From NCBI GenBank assembly GCA_947459185.1, contig CANHCU010000030.1, positions 1 to 35,335 on the forward strand: 35,335 bases of DNA, given 5' to 3'. A program made the position numbers and the translations under genes. The notes under the pieces were generated by a model. The model did not search any database. It had not been told where the DNA came from and saw nothing but the letters and a program-made list of their open reading frames with translations. This stretch comes from Planctomycetaceae bacterium. Its GTDB lineage: Bacteria > Planctomycetota > Planctomycetia > Pirellulales > UBA1268. Shown piece after piece: positions 24,568-33,834 of this stretch. Numbering within the stretch: position 1 is the stretch's first letter; each line of letters starts with the position of its first letter.

Positions 24568-25372
24568 AAAGGCACGGGCGATCGTCATCCGGACATTCCC
24601 CTTCGGGGAAAGCAGCTGCGTCGTCACCCTGTTTACCCGAGAGTACGGCAAGCTGCGGGCTCTGGCGAAGGGGGCGTGGCGACCCAAGAGCGGATTCGAC
24701 GCCGCCCTTGACCTGCTTTCGATCTGTCAGGTACTCGTCCTCCGCAAATCAACCGATGCGCTCGACCTGCTGACGGAAGCCTGTCTCGAGCATCGGTTTC
24801 GGGTCGGAAGGAGCCAGGCAGCGTTTCTCGGCGGCATGGATGTCGCTGAACTGCTCGACACGCTCACCGCGGATGGCGATCCGCAGCCGGAACTGTTCGA
24901 TGTCGCCCACGCCACGCTGCGAACACTCTCGGCACCTCGTCCTGCCCATGATCACGACGCCTCGACAACTGAACTCACCGACGGCCTCGTGCGGGCATTG
25001 GTCGCGCACACCGAACTGGCCATGCTCAGGCTGGTCGGCCATGCGCCGGCGCTCGTGCGATGCGCCGAGTGTGGCGGCGGTGTCGAAGGCGGGAGCCGAA
25101 TCGCATTCGGGATGCTCGACGGAGGCGTGCTCTGCGAGCGTTGCCGAAGTGGCAAGCGAGCGGTCGTCTCGATATCTGCGGATTGCCTGGCGGCGTTGCA
25201 GTTGCTGGCAGGCACTCCCGACGCGTGGAGGTCTCTGGCTTTGCCACCACCCATCGACGGCGAGGTTCGCGCCGTCATGAACACCATGCTTTCCCATCTT
25301 CTGGGCAGACGGCCGCGGGTTGCACCCCTGCTCCAACCGCGATCTCGCCCCGGCACGTCCCGCTCCTCCTGA
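24557..25372 (+). CDS. recO: DNA repair protein RecO
   Basis: RecO helps load RecA onto SSB-coated single-stranded DNA in the RecF pathway. The 271-residue protein has the N-terminal OB-fold (1-80, with KARAIVIRTFPFGESSCVVTLFTREYGKLRALAKGA) and a central helical domain with a four-cysteine zinc site (CAECGG ... CERC, about 174-199). Length and motif order fit the family. ATG 24557 overlaps the end of the CorC-type gene by 11 bp. The C-terminal about 20 residues are basic and proline-rich. No recF or recR is in the window. Confidence 0.92.
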   Translation: MAAEKARAIVIRTFPFGESSCVVTLFTREYGKLRALAKGAWRPKSGFDAALDLLSICQVLVLRKSTDALDLLTEACLEHRFRVGRSQAAFLGGMDVAELLDTLTADGDPQPELFDVAHATLRTLSAPRPAHDHDASTTELTDGLVRALVAHTELAMLRLVGHAPALVRCAECGGGVEGGSRIAFGMLDGGVLCERCRSGKRAVVSISADCLAALQLLAGTPDAWRSLALPPPIDGEVRAVMNTMLSHLLGRRPRVAPLLQPRSRPGTSRSS

Positions 25373-25406
25373 ATTCCGCCACTCCCCTCACCGCGATCCG
25401 TCGTTC

Positions 25407-26708
25407 ATGTCATCAGTCCGCATCACCCACTGTCTTCGGTCGGCCGGATCCGCCTGCTTCGTGGCATCCATCGCCTGCGTGCTCCTGCAGGCAGGATGTG
25501 CCACGATCAAGACGCCGACCTGGCCCTGGGCAAAAAATCCGTCGGCCGACAAGAAGCTTGCCGGCGAACTGGGTGAAGATGCCGACTCCTCCGTGATTTC
25601 CTCGGAGTTCAATCCCACCGAACAGGATCTCGGGTGGGATTATTTCAAAGGTGAGAACGTCAAGAAGCGGTGGAAGAAGGTACTCGGTCGCGGACCCAAC
25701 GAGCCGGTGGCCCGCAAGGCCTTGGCTGAGGCAGATGGCCTGTATCGCGACCGGAAGTACGCCGAGGCTGCCAAGAAATACAAGGTGGCGATCGACCGGT
25801 GGCCCGATTCGGTCATCGAGGAGGATGCCCTCTGGCAGCTTGCCGAGTGCTGGTTCTTCATGGATCGCTACCCCAAGGCCGAGGACTGCTACGACGAACT
25901 GGTGAAAAAATATGCCAACTCGCGGTACCTCGACCGCGTCGCCCAGCGACAGTTTGTGATCGCTCAATACTGGATCGCGCTCGACCAGAAGCACAATTAC
26001 ATGACCATCGTGCCGAACCTCGCCGACCGCAGCCGGCCGCTGTTCGACACTCGCGGGCGGGCGATCAAGGCGTATGACCATGTCCGCATCAACGATCCCC
26101 GCGGGCCGCTGGCCGACGACAGCATCATGGCCCAGGCCAACGCCCACTTTGTTGACCGGCAGTGGCTCGATGCCGACTATTTCTACGGCCTGCTCCGCAC
26201 CGAGTATCCCGAAAGTGACTTCCTCCTCCAGGCCCACCTCCTCGGCCTGCAAGCGAAGCTGCGGGCCTATCAGGGGCCCGGCTACGAAGGGGGCGTGCTC
26301 GATGAGGCCGAGATCCTGGCCGACCAGACGCTCGTGCAGTTCCCCGACCAGTTGAACCCGGACGAGGGTGAGCGCGTGCAGACGACGCGAGCCGCGATCG
26401 CCGCGCAGCAGGCGCAGCGGCACTGGAACCGCGCCGAGTTCTATGCCAAGGGCAAGCACTACACGTCGGCCCGCATCTACTACGCCCTCATCGCCCGCGA
26501 CTATCCCAAGACGATGCTCGCGCAGCAGGCCCGTGACCGGCTCGACAAATACAACGGGCTCGAAGACGTCTCCGACAATCCCTTCCCGACGCTGACGGCG
26601 ATGCTCAACCCCGACTCGCTCAAGGAAGCAGAACTCGACGCGATGGCCGAGGCCGACACGGTGATCGCCCGCGGCGACAACTCCGGCATCGCCCCGCCCC
26701 TGCGTTGA
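25407..26708 (+). CDS. BamD-like TPR lipoprotein (outer membrane assembly)
   Basis: From ATG 25407 the protein has 433 residues. It begins with a lipoprotein-type signal ending LLQAGC (Cys31); the -3 residue is Gln, so the lipobox is atypical. The body is TPR-like (YRDRKYAEAAKKYKVAIDRWP and DEDALWQLAECWFF-type helices, about 110-200, and again about 345-400), as in BamD/ComL family proteins that help BamA insert outer-membrane beta-barrels. It is longer than E. coli BamD (about 245 residues), with an extra middle region. The start in the track (25320) lies within the recO gene end and is less likely. The next gene is an LptE-like lipoprotein, supporting an outer-membrane role. Confidence 0.82.
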   Translation: MSSVRITHCLRSAGSACFVASIACVLLQAGCATIKTPTWPWAKNPSADKKLAGELGEDADSSVISSEFNPTEQDLGWDYFKGENVKKRWKKVLGRGPNEPVARKALAEADGLYRDRKYAEAAKKYKVAIDRWPDSVIEEDALWQLAECWFFMDRYPKAEDCYDELVKKYANSRYLDRVAQRQFVIAQYWIALDQKHNYMTIVPNLADRSRPLFDTRGRAIKAYDHVRINDPRGPLADDSIMAQANAHFVDRQWLDADYFYGLLRTEYPESDFLLQAHLLGLQAKLRAYQGPGYEGGVLDEAEILADQTLVQFPDQLNPDEGERVQTTRAAIAAQQAQRHWNRAEFYAKGKHYTSARIYYALIARDYPKTMLAQQARDRLDKYNGLEDVSDNPFPTLTAMLNPDSLKEAELDAMAEADTVIARGDNSGIAPPLR

Positions 26709-26722
26709 GACGAAGGGCTTTC

Positions 26723-27292
26723 ATGGCCGCCCGCCTGGACAACCTCCGTCGGCTCGCCTGCGTCGTGCTCGCCTGCGTCGCTATGCCCTGCTGCCTGATC
26801 CCGTGCGCCGGCTGCGCCGGCTATCGTTTCGGCAACAACACGCTCTACGCTCCGAACGTCCGCACCATCTACGTGCCGATCATTCAGTCGGACAGCTTCC
26901 GCACCACGCCGAGCATCGACATCGGCGAACGGCTCACCGAGGCGGTCTGCAAGGAGATCGAGAAACGCACGCCGTTCAAGGTGGTCGGCGATCCTGCCGC
27001 CGACAGCGTACTCACCGCGCGGATCGTGGCCGACACGAAACGGATGGTGGTGGAGAGCCCCACCGACCAGTCGCGGATGGTGCAGATGAATTTCCAGGTG
27101 CTGGTCACCTGGGCCGACCGCGGCGGTGCGGTACTGGCGTCGGGCGGTGTGCCGCTCCCGGCGGCGAGCGTGGACGTCGGCCAGGCCGCGATGCTCGTGC
27201 CGGAGTACGGCCGGTCGGTCGCCAGCACGCAGCAGGAGATGATCATCAAGATGGCCCAGCAGATCGTTGGTCTGATGGAAGAGCCGTGGTAG
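26723..27292 (+). CDS. LptE-like lipoprotein (LPS assembly)
   Basis: From ATG 26723 the protein has 189 residues. A signal with an AGC lipobox leads into CAGYRFGNNTLYAPNVRTIYVP, the typical LptE family start. LptE plugs the LptD barrel that exports lipopolysaccharide; LptE-family proteins in Planctomycetes are taken as evidence for an outer membrane. The predicted start has GAAGGG 6 bases upstream; the TTG at 26705 in the track overlaps the previous stop and adds six residues ahead of the signal. Co-transcription with the BamD-like gene is likely. The C-terminal half (about 90-189) is predicted beta/alpha and carries no other motif. Confidence 0.82.
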   Translation: MAARLDNLRRLACVVLACVAMPCCLIPCAGCAGYRFGNNTLYAPNVRTIYVPIIQSDSFRTTPSIDIGERLTEAVCKEIEKRTPFKVVGDPAADSVLTARIVADTKRMVVESPTDQSRMVQMNFQVLVTWADRGGAVLASGGVPLPAASVDVGQAAMLVPEYGRSVASTQQEMIIKMAQQIVGLMEEPW

Positions 27293-27378
27293 CGGCCGGC
27301 GCCGCGATCCTGTCCCTCCATCCGGCCGTGGAAAGATGGAAACGTCTTCGAATGCGCTGTGCCTGGAAAACCGCAGCC

Positions 27379-28728
27379 ATGAACACGTTCTCGTCCCGAT
27401 TCAAAACATCGCTGCCGGTGATCATCAAGGTCATCTGCACCGCGGCCCTCTGCCTCATGATGCCGACGGGCGCCGCTCAGCCCGCCGACGCGTCGAGCCC
27501 CGTGAAGGCCGTCGAATGCCGGCCCCGGGGCGGGCTGCCCAACTTCTTCGCCAAGGCGAAGGCGGGCGGTGATGTCCGCGTCGCTTATTTGGGCGGCAGC
27601 ATCACTGCCGCGCCGGGCTGGCGGGTGTTTTCGCTCGACCGGCTCAAGAAACAGTTCCCGACGGCTACGTTCAGCGAGATCAGTGCCGCGATCGGCGGCA
27701 CGGGCTCCGATCTGGGGGTCTTTCGCGTCGGCCACGACGTGATCGCCCACCAGCCCGACCTCGTGTTCGTCGAGTTCGCCGTCAACGACGGCGGCACGCC
27801 ACCGGAGCAGATTCTGGCCACCATGGAGGGGATCGTGCGGCAGATCCTGCGGGCCAACGCCGCCACCGACATCTGCTTCGTCTACACGCTCTCGGAGCCG
27901 ATGCTGTCCGATCTCGCCAAGGGCGTGTTCCCCCGCTCTGCATCGACTATGGAGGCCGTCGCCGACCACTATGCGATCCCCTCGGTGCACTATGGCGTCG
28001 AGGTCAATCGGCGAATCGCCGACGGCACGCTCACCTTCAAGGGAGAGAAGCCTGAGAAGCTCGATGCCGCCGCCGCGCCGATGCTGTTCTCGAGCGACGG
28101 CGTGCACCCGCACGTGGAGACCGGCCAGCGGCTCTACGCCGACGTGCTGGCGCGGTCCCTCGCTGAAATCCAGGCCGCGGCGACGACCGCCGCACCGCAT
28201 GCAATGCCCGAACCACTCCGCGCCGACAACTGGGAGAAGGCCAAGCTGATCCCAATCGAGCCGTCGATGCTCCGCGGCGACTGGAAGCGTGTCACCCCGG
28301 CCGACGATGAGCGGGCCAAGTCGTTCGCCGCGCGGATGCCGGTGCTCTGGAAGGCGGAGAAGCCGGACGCGGAACTGGTCGTGGCCTACAACGGCACGCG
28401 GCTGGCGGTCTACGACCTCCTGGGACCGGGCGGGGGAACGGTGTCGGTCCGCATCGATGATGCGGCAGCGAAGAACGTGCCGCGGATCGACGGATACTCC
28501 ACCTACTGGCGCATTGGCACGCTCAACACCGGCAGCCAGCCGGCAGGCACGCACCGAGTCACGATCAGGCTCGAGGCGGCGGCACCCGCCAAGGCGAAGA
28601 TCCTCTTCGAGAAAAACCGTCCGGACTTCGAGAAGAATCCCGCCAAGTACGCGGACAACGCCTGGTATGCGTCGGCGATCCTGCTGCTGGGAGACCTCCT
28701 CCCGGCAGACGCTACCCCAGCGAAGTGA
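27379..28728 (+). CDS. Secreted SGNH/GDSL-type hydrolase
   Basis: From ATG 27379 the protein has 449 residues. After a signal peptide (SLPVIIKVICTAALCLMMPTG) the SGNH domain carries the catalytic blocks: GGSIT with nucleophile Ser (about 50-54), a Gly-rich IGGTGSDLG, VNDGG (block III Asn) and DGVHPH (catalytic Asp and His). The C-terminal about 150 residues form an extra beta-rich domain (DELVVAYNGTRLAVYDLLGP to ILLLGDLL). These enzymes remove acyl groups from polysaccharides or glycans. The in-frame ATG at 27352 would add nine residues and is also possible, with GGAAAC ahead of it. It is separated by 86 bp from the LptE gene and is probably its own transcript. Confidence 0.82.
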   Translation: MNTFSSRFKTSLPVIIKVICTAALCLMMPTGAAQPADASSPVKAVECRPRGGLPNFFAKAKAGGDVRVAYLGGSITAAPGWRVFSLDRLKKQFPTATFSEISAAIGGTGSDLGVFRVGHDVIAHQPDLVFVEFAVNDGGTPPEQILATMEGIVRQILRANAATDICFVYTLSEPMLSDLAKGVFPRSASTMEAVADHYAIPSVHYGVEVNRRIADGTLTFKGEKPEKLDAAAAPMLFSSDGVHPHVETGQRLYADVLARSLAEIQAAATTAAPHAMPEPLRADNWEKAKLIPIEPSMLRGDWKRVTPADDERAKSFAARMPVLWKAEKPDAELVVAYNGTRLAVYDLLGPGGGTVSVRIDDAAAKNVPRIDGYSTYWRIGTLNTGSQPAGTHRVTIRLEAAAPAKAKILFEKNRPDFEKNPAKYADNAWYASAILLLGDLLPADATPAK

Positions 28729-28739
28729 CCGCCCGACCG

Positions 28740-28769
28740 ACGGTCGCCCGAGGCTCACACGCGGGCCGT
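28740..28769. terminator. Possible bidirectional terminator between convergent genes
   Basis: ACGGTCGCCCG and CGGGCCGT can pair (8 bp with a 3-base bulge) in the 42-bp gap between the convergent SGNH and DUF4139 genes. No T tract is present on either side, so support is weak. Confidence 0.3.
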
Positions 28770-28770
28770 C

Positions 28771-30903
28771 TTACTTCACATCCAACTGCAGCAGATACGC
28801 GTCGAGTCCCTGCCGTGCCTGGTGCTCCTGCGCCTGCCGCTGGGTGATCTCCTCACGAAGGGTTTCCATGTGGGTTTCCTGCTGTGAGAACTTCTGCACA
28901 TAGCGAGTGTAGAGGTCGCTTGTCCGTTCCAGGCGGCCCATGTTCTCGCGGATTCTGGCCTGCTCCTGTCCGATGGCGTTGATCTCCTGCTCGCGGTCCG
29001 CCTTCTCCCGAACGATCCGCTCGATCTCCTGTTTGCGGCGAATCAACTCCGCGAGCGACTCCTGCACGGCCGGGCTCGTCCCCCGGGCCCGCGAGTAGAG
29101 CAGGATGGCGTTGTCGTCGAGGTTGGCGATCGCAGAGGACTGCTCGACCGGCATCTCCTCGGCGATCTCAAGTGTCAGAGGCTTGCCCGGCTCGGCAGCG
29201 ACGGCGAAGCGATAGCGATCACGGGTGGTCTCGTCGGCCTTCTGGTTCGCGACGAGCTTCCAGCCCGGTTCGATCGGATGTTCGATGAGCAGCTTCACCG
29301 GCTTGGCACCGGAGTTCTTCACCTCCAGCTTCCGCGACCGCGCCAGCCGACGGGCGACCAGGAGCGTGCCCTTCACGAGCCGCACGCTGACGATCTCTTC
29401 CGGCCTGGGTTCAGCTCGCGGCACTATCTCCACGTCGAGATCAACCGCGTAGCTCAACAAGCGTTCACCGCCGGGGGCCATGTCCTCGATCCGCGCATCA
29501 CCACAGTAGCCCTCCGCATCGTAGACGGTGACCGGCCCCTGCATGAGATTGAGCGGCGTCGTGTTCTTGAGCCGAACACCCGAAAGCGGATGCTTCGCCA
29601 GCACGCGTTCGTCGTAGAGCGCCACCCGCTCGGCCGTGACGCGATCGGCCACGATCAGCAGCATCGCCGATCGCTGGCGGGCGAGCGTCACGGGCGTGGC
29701 GATTTCATAACGGAAGAGTTCGCCAAGCGAGACCCCTTCGGCGAGACTCTTCAGGCTCGTGCTCGCGCGAAGCATCTCTGCTTCCTGCCCCTGCATGGGC
29801 AGGGCCGCATCCCCGTCCAAGCCCCCCTGCGCCTCACCCCGTCGCCCAGGTGCCAGCGGCTTTGCTGCTCCGGCCTTGCGGTCCTGCGGCATCTGGCTCT
29901 TCGCCATTTCACGGGCTCGCTCCGCCATGCCGCTGGCGGCACCGGCGAACGCCGCCTTCGCTTCAGCCATGTCCTGGCCGTAGACCTGCGGCAGCAACGA
30001 TGCGTAGAGTTCGGGCCGCACCACCGGTCGCGGCAGGAAGAGCGGCGGATAGAGGTCCATCGCGAACGAGATCGGCCTGCCGCTCACGAGCGACATCCGC
30101 ACGTCCTTCCAATCGTTATCGGTCGTATTCTCCACGATCGCCCAGCCCTGGAGGGCCGCCTTCACCTCCGGTCCAGCACCGTTTCCAGCCCCTCCCGCAT
30201 CGTCGCCGAGCATGAGACGGTAGCTCGTTTTCCAGAGCGGTGACTCCTGGACGTAGCCCACGCGGACCTTTCGGGGCCCCTTGCCCGTGAAGGCGAGCAT
30301 CACCGACTTCTTTTCGTTGTCATGCCCCAGCGCCAGCACCGCGAGGGCCTTTTCCAATTCTTCCTGCAGCCGGGGATTGAGTAGCCGCAGCCGGGTGATC
30401 GACTCAAGCGGCAGCGTCCGCAGACCATCGGCCGCGAGGATCGTGACGAACTGCCGCGAGACTGTCTTGTCGGCGCCGACCGGCACGACCCGTGACTCCA
30501 CCCCCACGATCGTGCCCGTGACTGGCGTTGCCGCATCGATGTCGATCTTCTCGCCGCGCAGCCGGCCGAGCAGGTCGCCTATCGAGGGATTATCGGCGAG
30601 CTTGATGTCGAAGGTGTCGAGCGTCTTGGTGATCGGATCCCGCGAGGCGTAGTTCACCGTCGACGCCGCACCACCCTCATCCTCGACCACCATGCTCTTG
30701 AGCAGATCGTTGACCTCGTCGGCCTTGAACGTCATCTCAACGGTGGCATCGCCCGTCACCTCACCGGCGTGCTGAAAGTATCCCACGCCCGACGTGAAAA
30801 GCACGACCTTCTCCAAGGGCAATGCTGGCTCGGCGGCCGCAACAAAGGACTCCCCGGAGGTCACAATCGCCATCGCCATGACGACACGGATGATGCGATT
30901 CAT
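28771..30903 (-). CDS. Secreted DUF4139-type protein with C-terminal coiled coil
   Basis: From ATG 30903 the protein has 710 residues; the track start at 30987 adds a polar leader before the signal peptide (MNRIIRVVMAMAIVTSG, ending FVAAAEP). The middle carries a DUF4139-like region (ESPLWKTSYRLML ... LQGWAIVENTTDNDWKDVRMSLVSG). The C-terminal about 100 residues are a long charged coiled coil (ELIRRKQEIERIVREKADREQE onward). Function of the family is unknown; it is predicted to be exported and may oligomerise through the coil. A Met/Ala/Gln-rich low-complexity part (about 330-385) separates the two halves. It lies 155 bp after the kinase gene on the same strand, so it may belong to the same signalling group or stand alone. 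Confidence 0.75.
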   Translation of the reverse strand: MNRIIRVVMAMAIVTSGESFVAAAEPALPLEKVVLFTSGVGYFQHAGEVTGDATVEMTFKADEVNDLLKSMVVEDEGGAASTVNYASRDPITKTLDTFDIKLADNPSIGDLLGRLRGEKIDIDAATPVTGTIVGVESRVVPVGADKTVSRQFVTILAADGLRTLPLESITRLRLLNPRLQEELEKALAVLALGHDNEKKSVMLAFTGKGPRKVRVGYVQESPLWKTSYRLMLGDDAGGAGNGAGPEVKAALQGWAIVENTTDNDWKDVRMSLVSGRPISFAMDLYPPLFLPRPVVRPELYASLLPQVYGQDMAEAKAAFAGAASGMAERAREMAKSQMPQDRKAGAAKPLAPGRRGEAQGGLDGDAALPMQGQEAEMLRASTSLKSLAEGVSLGELFRYEIATPVTLARQRSAMLLIVADRVTAERVALYDERVLAKHPLSGVRLKNTTPLNLMQGPVTVYDAEGYCGDARIEDMAPGGERLLSYAVDLDVEIVPRAEPRPEEIVSVRLVKGTLLVARRLARSRKLEVKNSGAKPVKLLIEHPIEPGWKLVANQKADETTRDRYRFAVAAEPGKPLTLEIAEEMPVEQSSAIANLDDNAILLYSRARGTSPAVQESLAELIRRKQEIERIVREKADREQEINAIGQEQARIRENMGRLERTSDLYTRYVQKFSQQETHMETLREEITQRQAQEHQARQGLDAYLLQLDVK

Positions 30904-31058
30904 GGACTGTCTCACGACGGGTGAAATGGGATGAGTAGCGGCCGAAACCCCTGCAGAGGCCTGCCGGAAAGGGTCGCATCGCCACACGCTGAAAGCAAAC
31001 CTGACGCCAGCAGAGTTGTTTTGGGACCTCCTACGCTACCCGCTCACCTGGACGGGAT

Positions 31059-33797
31059 TTATCTGGGGTAGCCGATCCGTGCGTTGGAAATGCGGTTCTC
31101 ATCGGGACCGTCCGTTGGGCCGACGATGAGCATCGCGTAGCCGGACTGAAGCTGCTCGGGCAAGTCGCCTCGATCGAAATCCTCGCGAAACCGAAAGGGG
31201 TCGGCATGTGTCACCTCGGCGCCGAGAATCCTCTTTCCGTTGATCCGCAACTCGTAGCGGCCGTCCGCTGCCAGAACGCTCTCGACTTCGGCGTCGATCT
31301 CCCAGTTGCGGCGGACGATAGCTTTTTCGAATTCGACTTCGCGGGATACGTGAAGCCCCTGCCCGCCATCCCAACCGATCGCCGTCCATGAGCCTCCCGC
31401 CACGACTGTTACGTTCTTTTTTCTGCGAGTAAGCGTCGTGACGACATGGCCTTGCTTGTATGGATGCACGATCTGCAGTCCCTGTGCAGTTTCTCTCGCG
31501 AGGTAGCCAAAAGTCCAACGCGAGCCCGCCGAGCTCCAGTCCTTCGGGGCAGGCACCGCGATGCCGCGGGCGCCCGACCGGCCGTTGCCCTTTGGCGGCA
31601 TGAAAGCGATACACCCGCTGGCCAGTCCCTCGATGTTCCTCTTTGCGGCCAGCATTTCGCACACAGTGTCCAAGCTGCGTTCCGATGGCGCTTCCTGCGG
31701 CGAACTCAATCCAGACGGTTGACGATCCAAGCCGAACGTACGTGAAAGCACGAGCGTGCACCCAACGTCCCCCGACCCCAATTCCGTGTCGCGAAACCGA
31801 ACCCGAATCATCCCGTCGTAAGCCGGCTCAGCCTCCACCAGTCCGTGTCGCGCGATAACGTCCACCACGCTGAACGGCTGTTTTCCATCGGCAGCAGCCT
31901 TGAACTCATTGGTTTTGAGGACGCTGGATCTGACGGGATCACTCCAGTCTGGCCACCACGCGATGCCATTGACGAGGGTTGGAAACACTCCTTCGTGCAT
32001 GCCGACGCGAGCCCAACGGCCGCCATACTCCCATTGGAGTCCCTCGGGCGTGAGGAGCAGGTAGTCCGAGTCGTCGACATGAGCCCAGATTGTCGTGCGT
32101 CCCTTATCATCCACAAACTTCGGGTGAGGCATGGATTCAAGCGAGAGCCGCAACTCGCCTTCCGGCCTGTGTGGAGAATTCTTGGGCTCGTTGATCCGCA
32201 CAGCCACCGGGCCGGACGCGGGGGCGATGAATGTCATAGCTGGGCCTATCTTGATCGACCAGGACTTGTCGCCGATTCTCGCAATGAGCGCCCTGAGCGG
32301 ATGCTGGCCACTATACGAGCGGGCTCGTGTCGCTACGGGAAGATCCTTCAGGGGCCCCAGAACCGTTCGCAAGAGCACCGGGCATGTGCCGTCGGGACCG
32401 AATCGTTCGCCGGTTGCGTCGCGGCATTCACCTTCGACCGCAAGCCGATAGCAACGGTCCTTTTCGACCGCGAAGCCCGTGTCGGCCCATTGGTCGGTCA
32501 CGTGCACGTGCGTTGTGACCCGCGCAGCGGTTGCAGACGACCGCCAAACGACAGTGGCCAGCCCAGCCATCATGGAGGCTACGAGGACGATGCCGAGTAC
32601 CTGCCCGGCCCTGCTTCGCGGTACGACCCGCCGCAGCAATCGGCGTCCCGGCAGCCTGACTCCGCAAGCCCTCACCGGTTCGCCTGCCAGATACCTACGG
32701 ATGTCGGCTGCCAGATCCCCGGCGGAGTGATACCGATCACCGCGGCTCTTTTCGAGACACCGATACACGATCGCAGCGACGTCTCGTGGGATCGACTTTC
32801 CCTGAGAACGCATGGGTACCGGCGATTCCTCGCAGACGAGCCGAGCAATCTCGTGAAGCCCCTTTCGGTGAAACTCGTAGGGCAAGGCCCCAACAAGCAC
32901 CTCATACAGAACCACGCCGAGGGAATAGACATCGGCCCGCGGGTCGAGCTCATCCGGGCTGGGACCGAATTGCTCTGGGCTCATGTACTGCGCCGTGCCC
33001 ACGAGGTTTCCCGAGTCGGTCTTCATCGACGTGAGCGTCAGGTCTGAGTCTGTGCTGCGGGCGACGCCGAAGTCGATCACCCGGGGCTTCCCGCTGCCGT
33101 CGATCAGGATATTGCCGGGCTTCAAGTCCCTATGAATGATCCCTCGCTCGTGGCCATGGGACACCGCGTCGCAGACCTCGGCGAACAGGCAAAGACGGTC
33201 TGCGATGGCTAACTCATTCCCGAAGCAATAGTTAGTGATGGGTTTGGCGTCGGCGATGAACTCCATTACATAGAAGGGCACGTCGCCGTAGTCGCTCGAG
33301 TACGTCCCGACGATATAGATCCGTGCGATCCCAGGGTGCTGGAGCTTCGCCAAGAACTCCGCCTCCCGTTCAAACCTGCGGAGCGTCTTTTCCGACGTGA
33401 TGCCCTGCCGGATTACTTTGACAGCGACAGTACGCTCCGGCCTGTCTTGCAACGCCTCGTAGACACGGCCCATCCCACCTTCACCGATCAGTCGGACGAT
33501 CTTGACGCCGCCCAAATCCGTCCCGAGGAGCGGATCCACCCGCTTCGCCTTCGCCCTTGGCCGCGGCATGAGTCCGAAGTCGTCGGTGGCACCGGTGAGG
33601 TCAGCCTGCTCGGCGGGCAGGCTTGGCACTTCATGCTGCGGTGATTTGTCGAAGTTCTGTTCGTCGCGGGTCATGTTGCGTTCGTGCAGTTCGGAAATGC
33701 CTCCGGCCGCACTAGAACCCCTCTCGGAGAGCGCTCTCCCCGCAATGCGCGGGGACAGAATTGGTCGTAGTGTACGGCGAGATCCTGCGGTGGCCAT
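31059..33797 (-). CDS. Transmembrane Ser/Thr protein kinase with large extracytoplasmic domain
   Basis: From ATG 33797 the protein has 912 residues. The kinase domain (about 95-370) is complete: P-loop GEGGMGRV (105-112), Lys127 in VAVKV, HRDLKPGN (222-229), DFG (242-244) and GTAQYMSPEQ (267-276). A single TM helix follows (about 399-418, GIVLVASMMAGLATVVW). The remaining about 490 residues are extracytoplasmic, beta-rich, without a recognised PASTA, WD40 or LRR domain; WEYGGRWARVG and a late INGKRILGAEV are visible. It is typical of the many Hanks-type kinases of Planctomycetes. The strong ribosome-binding site at 33806-33815 supports 33797, but the first about 40 residues cover palindromic DNA and the internal ATG at 33674 (MTRDEQNFDK) remains possible. 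It is downstream of a small membrane protein and a repeat protein. Confidence 0.9.
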   Translation of the reverse strand: MATAGSRRTLRPILSPRIAGRALSERGSSAAGGISELHERNMTRDEQNFDKSPQHEVPSLPAEQADLTGATDDFGLMPRPRAKAKRVDPLLGTDLGGVKIVRLIGEGGMGRVYEALQDRPERTVAVKVIRQGITSEKTLRRFEREAEFLAKLQHPGIARIYIVGTYSSDYGDVPFYVMEFIADAKPITNYCFGNELAIADRLCLFAEVCDAVSHGHERGIIHRDLKPGNILIDGSGKPRVIDFGVARSTDSDLTLTSMKTDSGNLVGTAQYMSPEQFGPSPDELDPRADVYSLGVVLYEVLVGALPYEFHRKGLHEIARLVCEESPVPMRSQGKSIPRDVAAIVYRCLEKSRGDRYHSAGDLAADIRRYLAGEPVRACGVRLPGRRLLRRVVPRSRAGQVLGIVLVASMMAGLATVVWRSSATAARVTTHVHVTDQWADTGFAVEKDRCYRLAVEGECRDATGERFGPDGTCPVLLRTVLGPLKDLPVATRARSYSGQHPLRALIARIGDKSWSIKIGPAMTFIAPASGPVAVRINEPKNSPHRPEGELRLSLESMPHPKFVDDKGRTTIWAHVDDSDYLLLTPEGLQWEYGGRWARVGMHEGVFPTLVNGIAWWPDWSDPVRSSVLKTNEFKAAADGKQPFSVVDVIARHGLVEAEPAYDGMIRVRFRDTELGSGDVGCTLVLSRTFGLDRQPSGLSSPQEAPSERSLDTVCEMLAAKRNIEGLASGCIAFMPPKGNGRSGARGIAVPAPKDWSSAGSRWTFGYLARETAQGLQIVHPYKQGHVVTTLTRRKKNVTVVAGGSWTAIGWDGGQGLHVSREVEFEKAIVRRNWEIDAEVESVLAADGRYELRINGKRILGAEVTHADPFRFREDFDRGDLPEQLQSGYAMLIVGPTDGPDENRISNARIGYPR

Positions 33798-33805
33798 GGC
33801 TCCGA

Positions 33806-33815
33806 CCACCTCCTC
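33806..33815 (-). promoter_or_regulatory. Strong ribosome-binding site for the kinase gene
   Basis: Read on the minus strand, GAGGAGGTGG ends 8 bases before the ATG at 33797. It is the best Shine-Dalgarno match in the window and is the reason for choosing that start. Confidence 0.6.
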
Positions 33816-33834
33816 ACAGAATCAAACAAGGGAT

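Noticed and set aside
26884-28758. 624-residue minus-strand ORF
   Set aside because: Antisense to the LptE-like and SGNH genes; both of those have clear signals and motifs.
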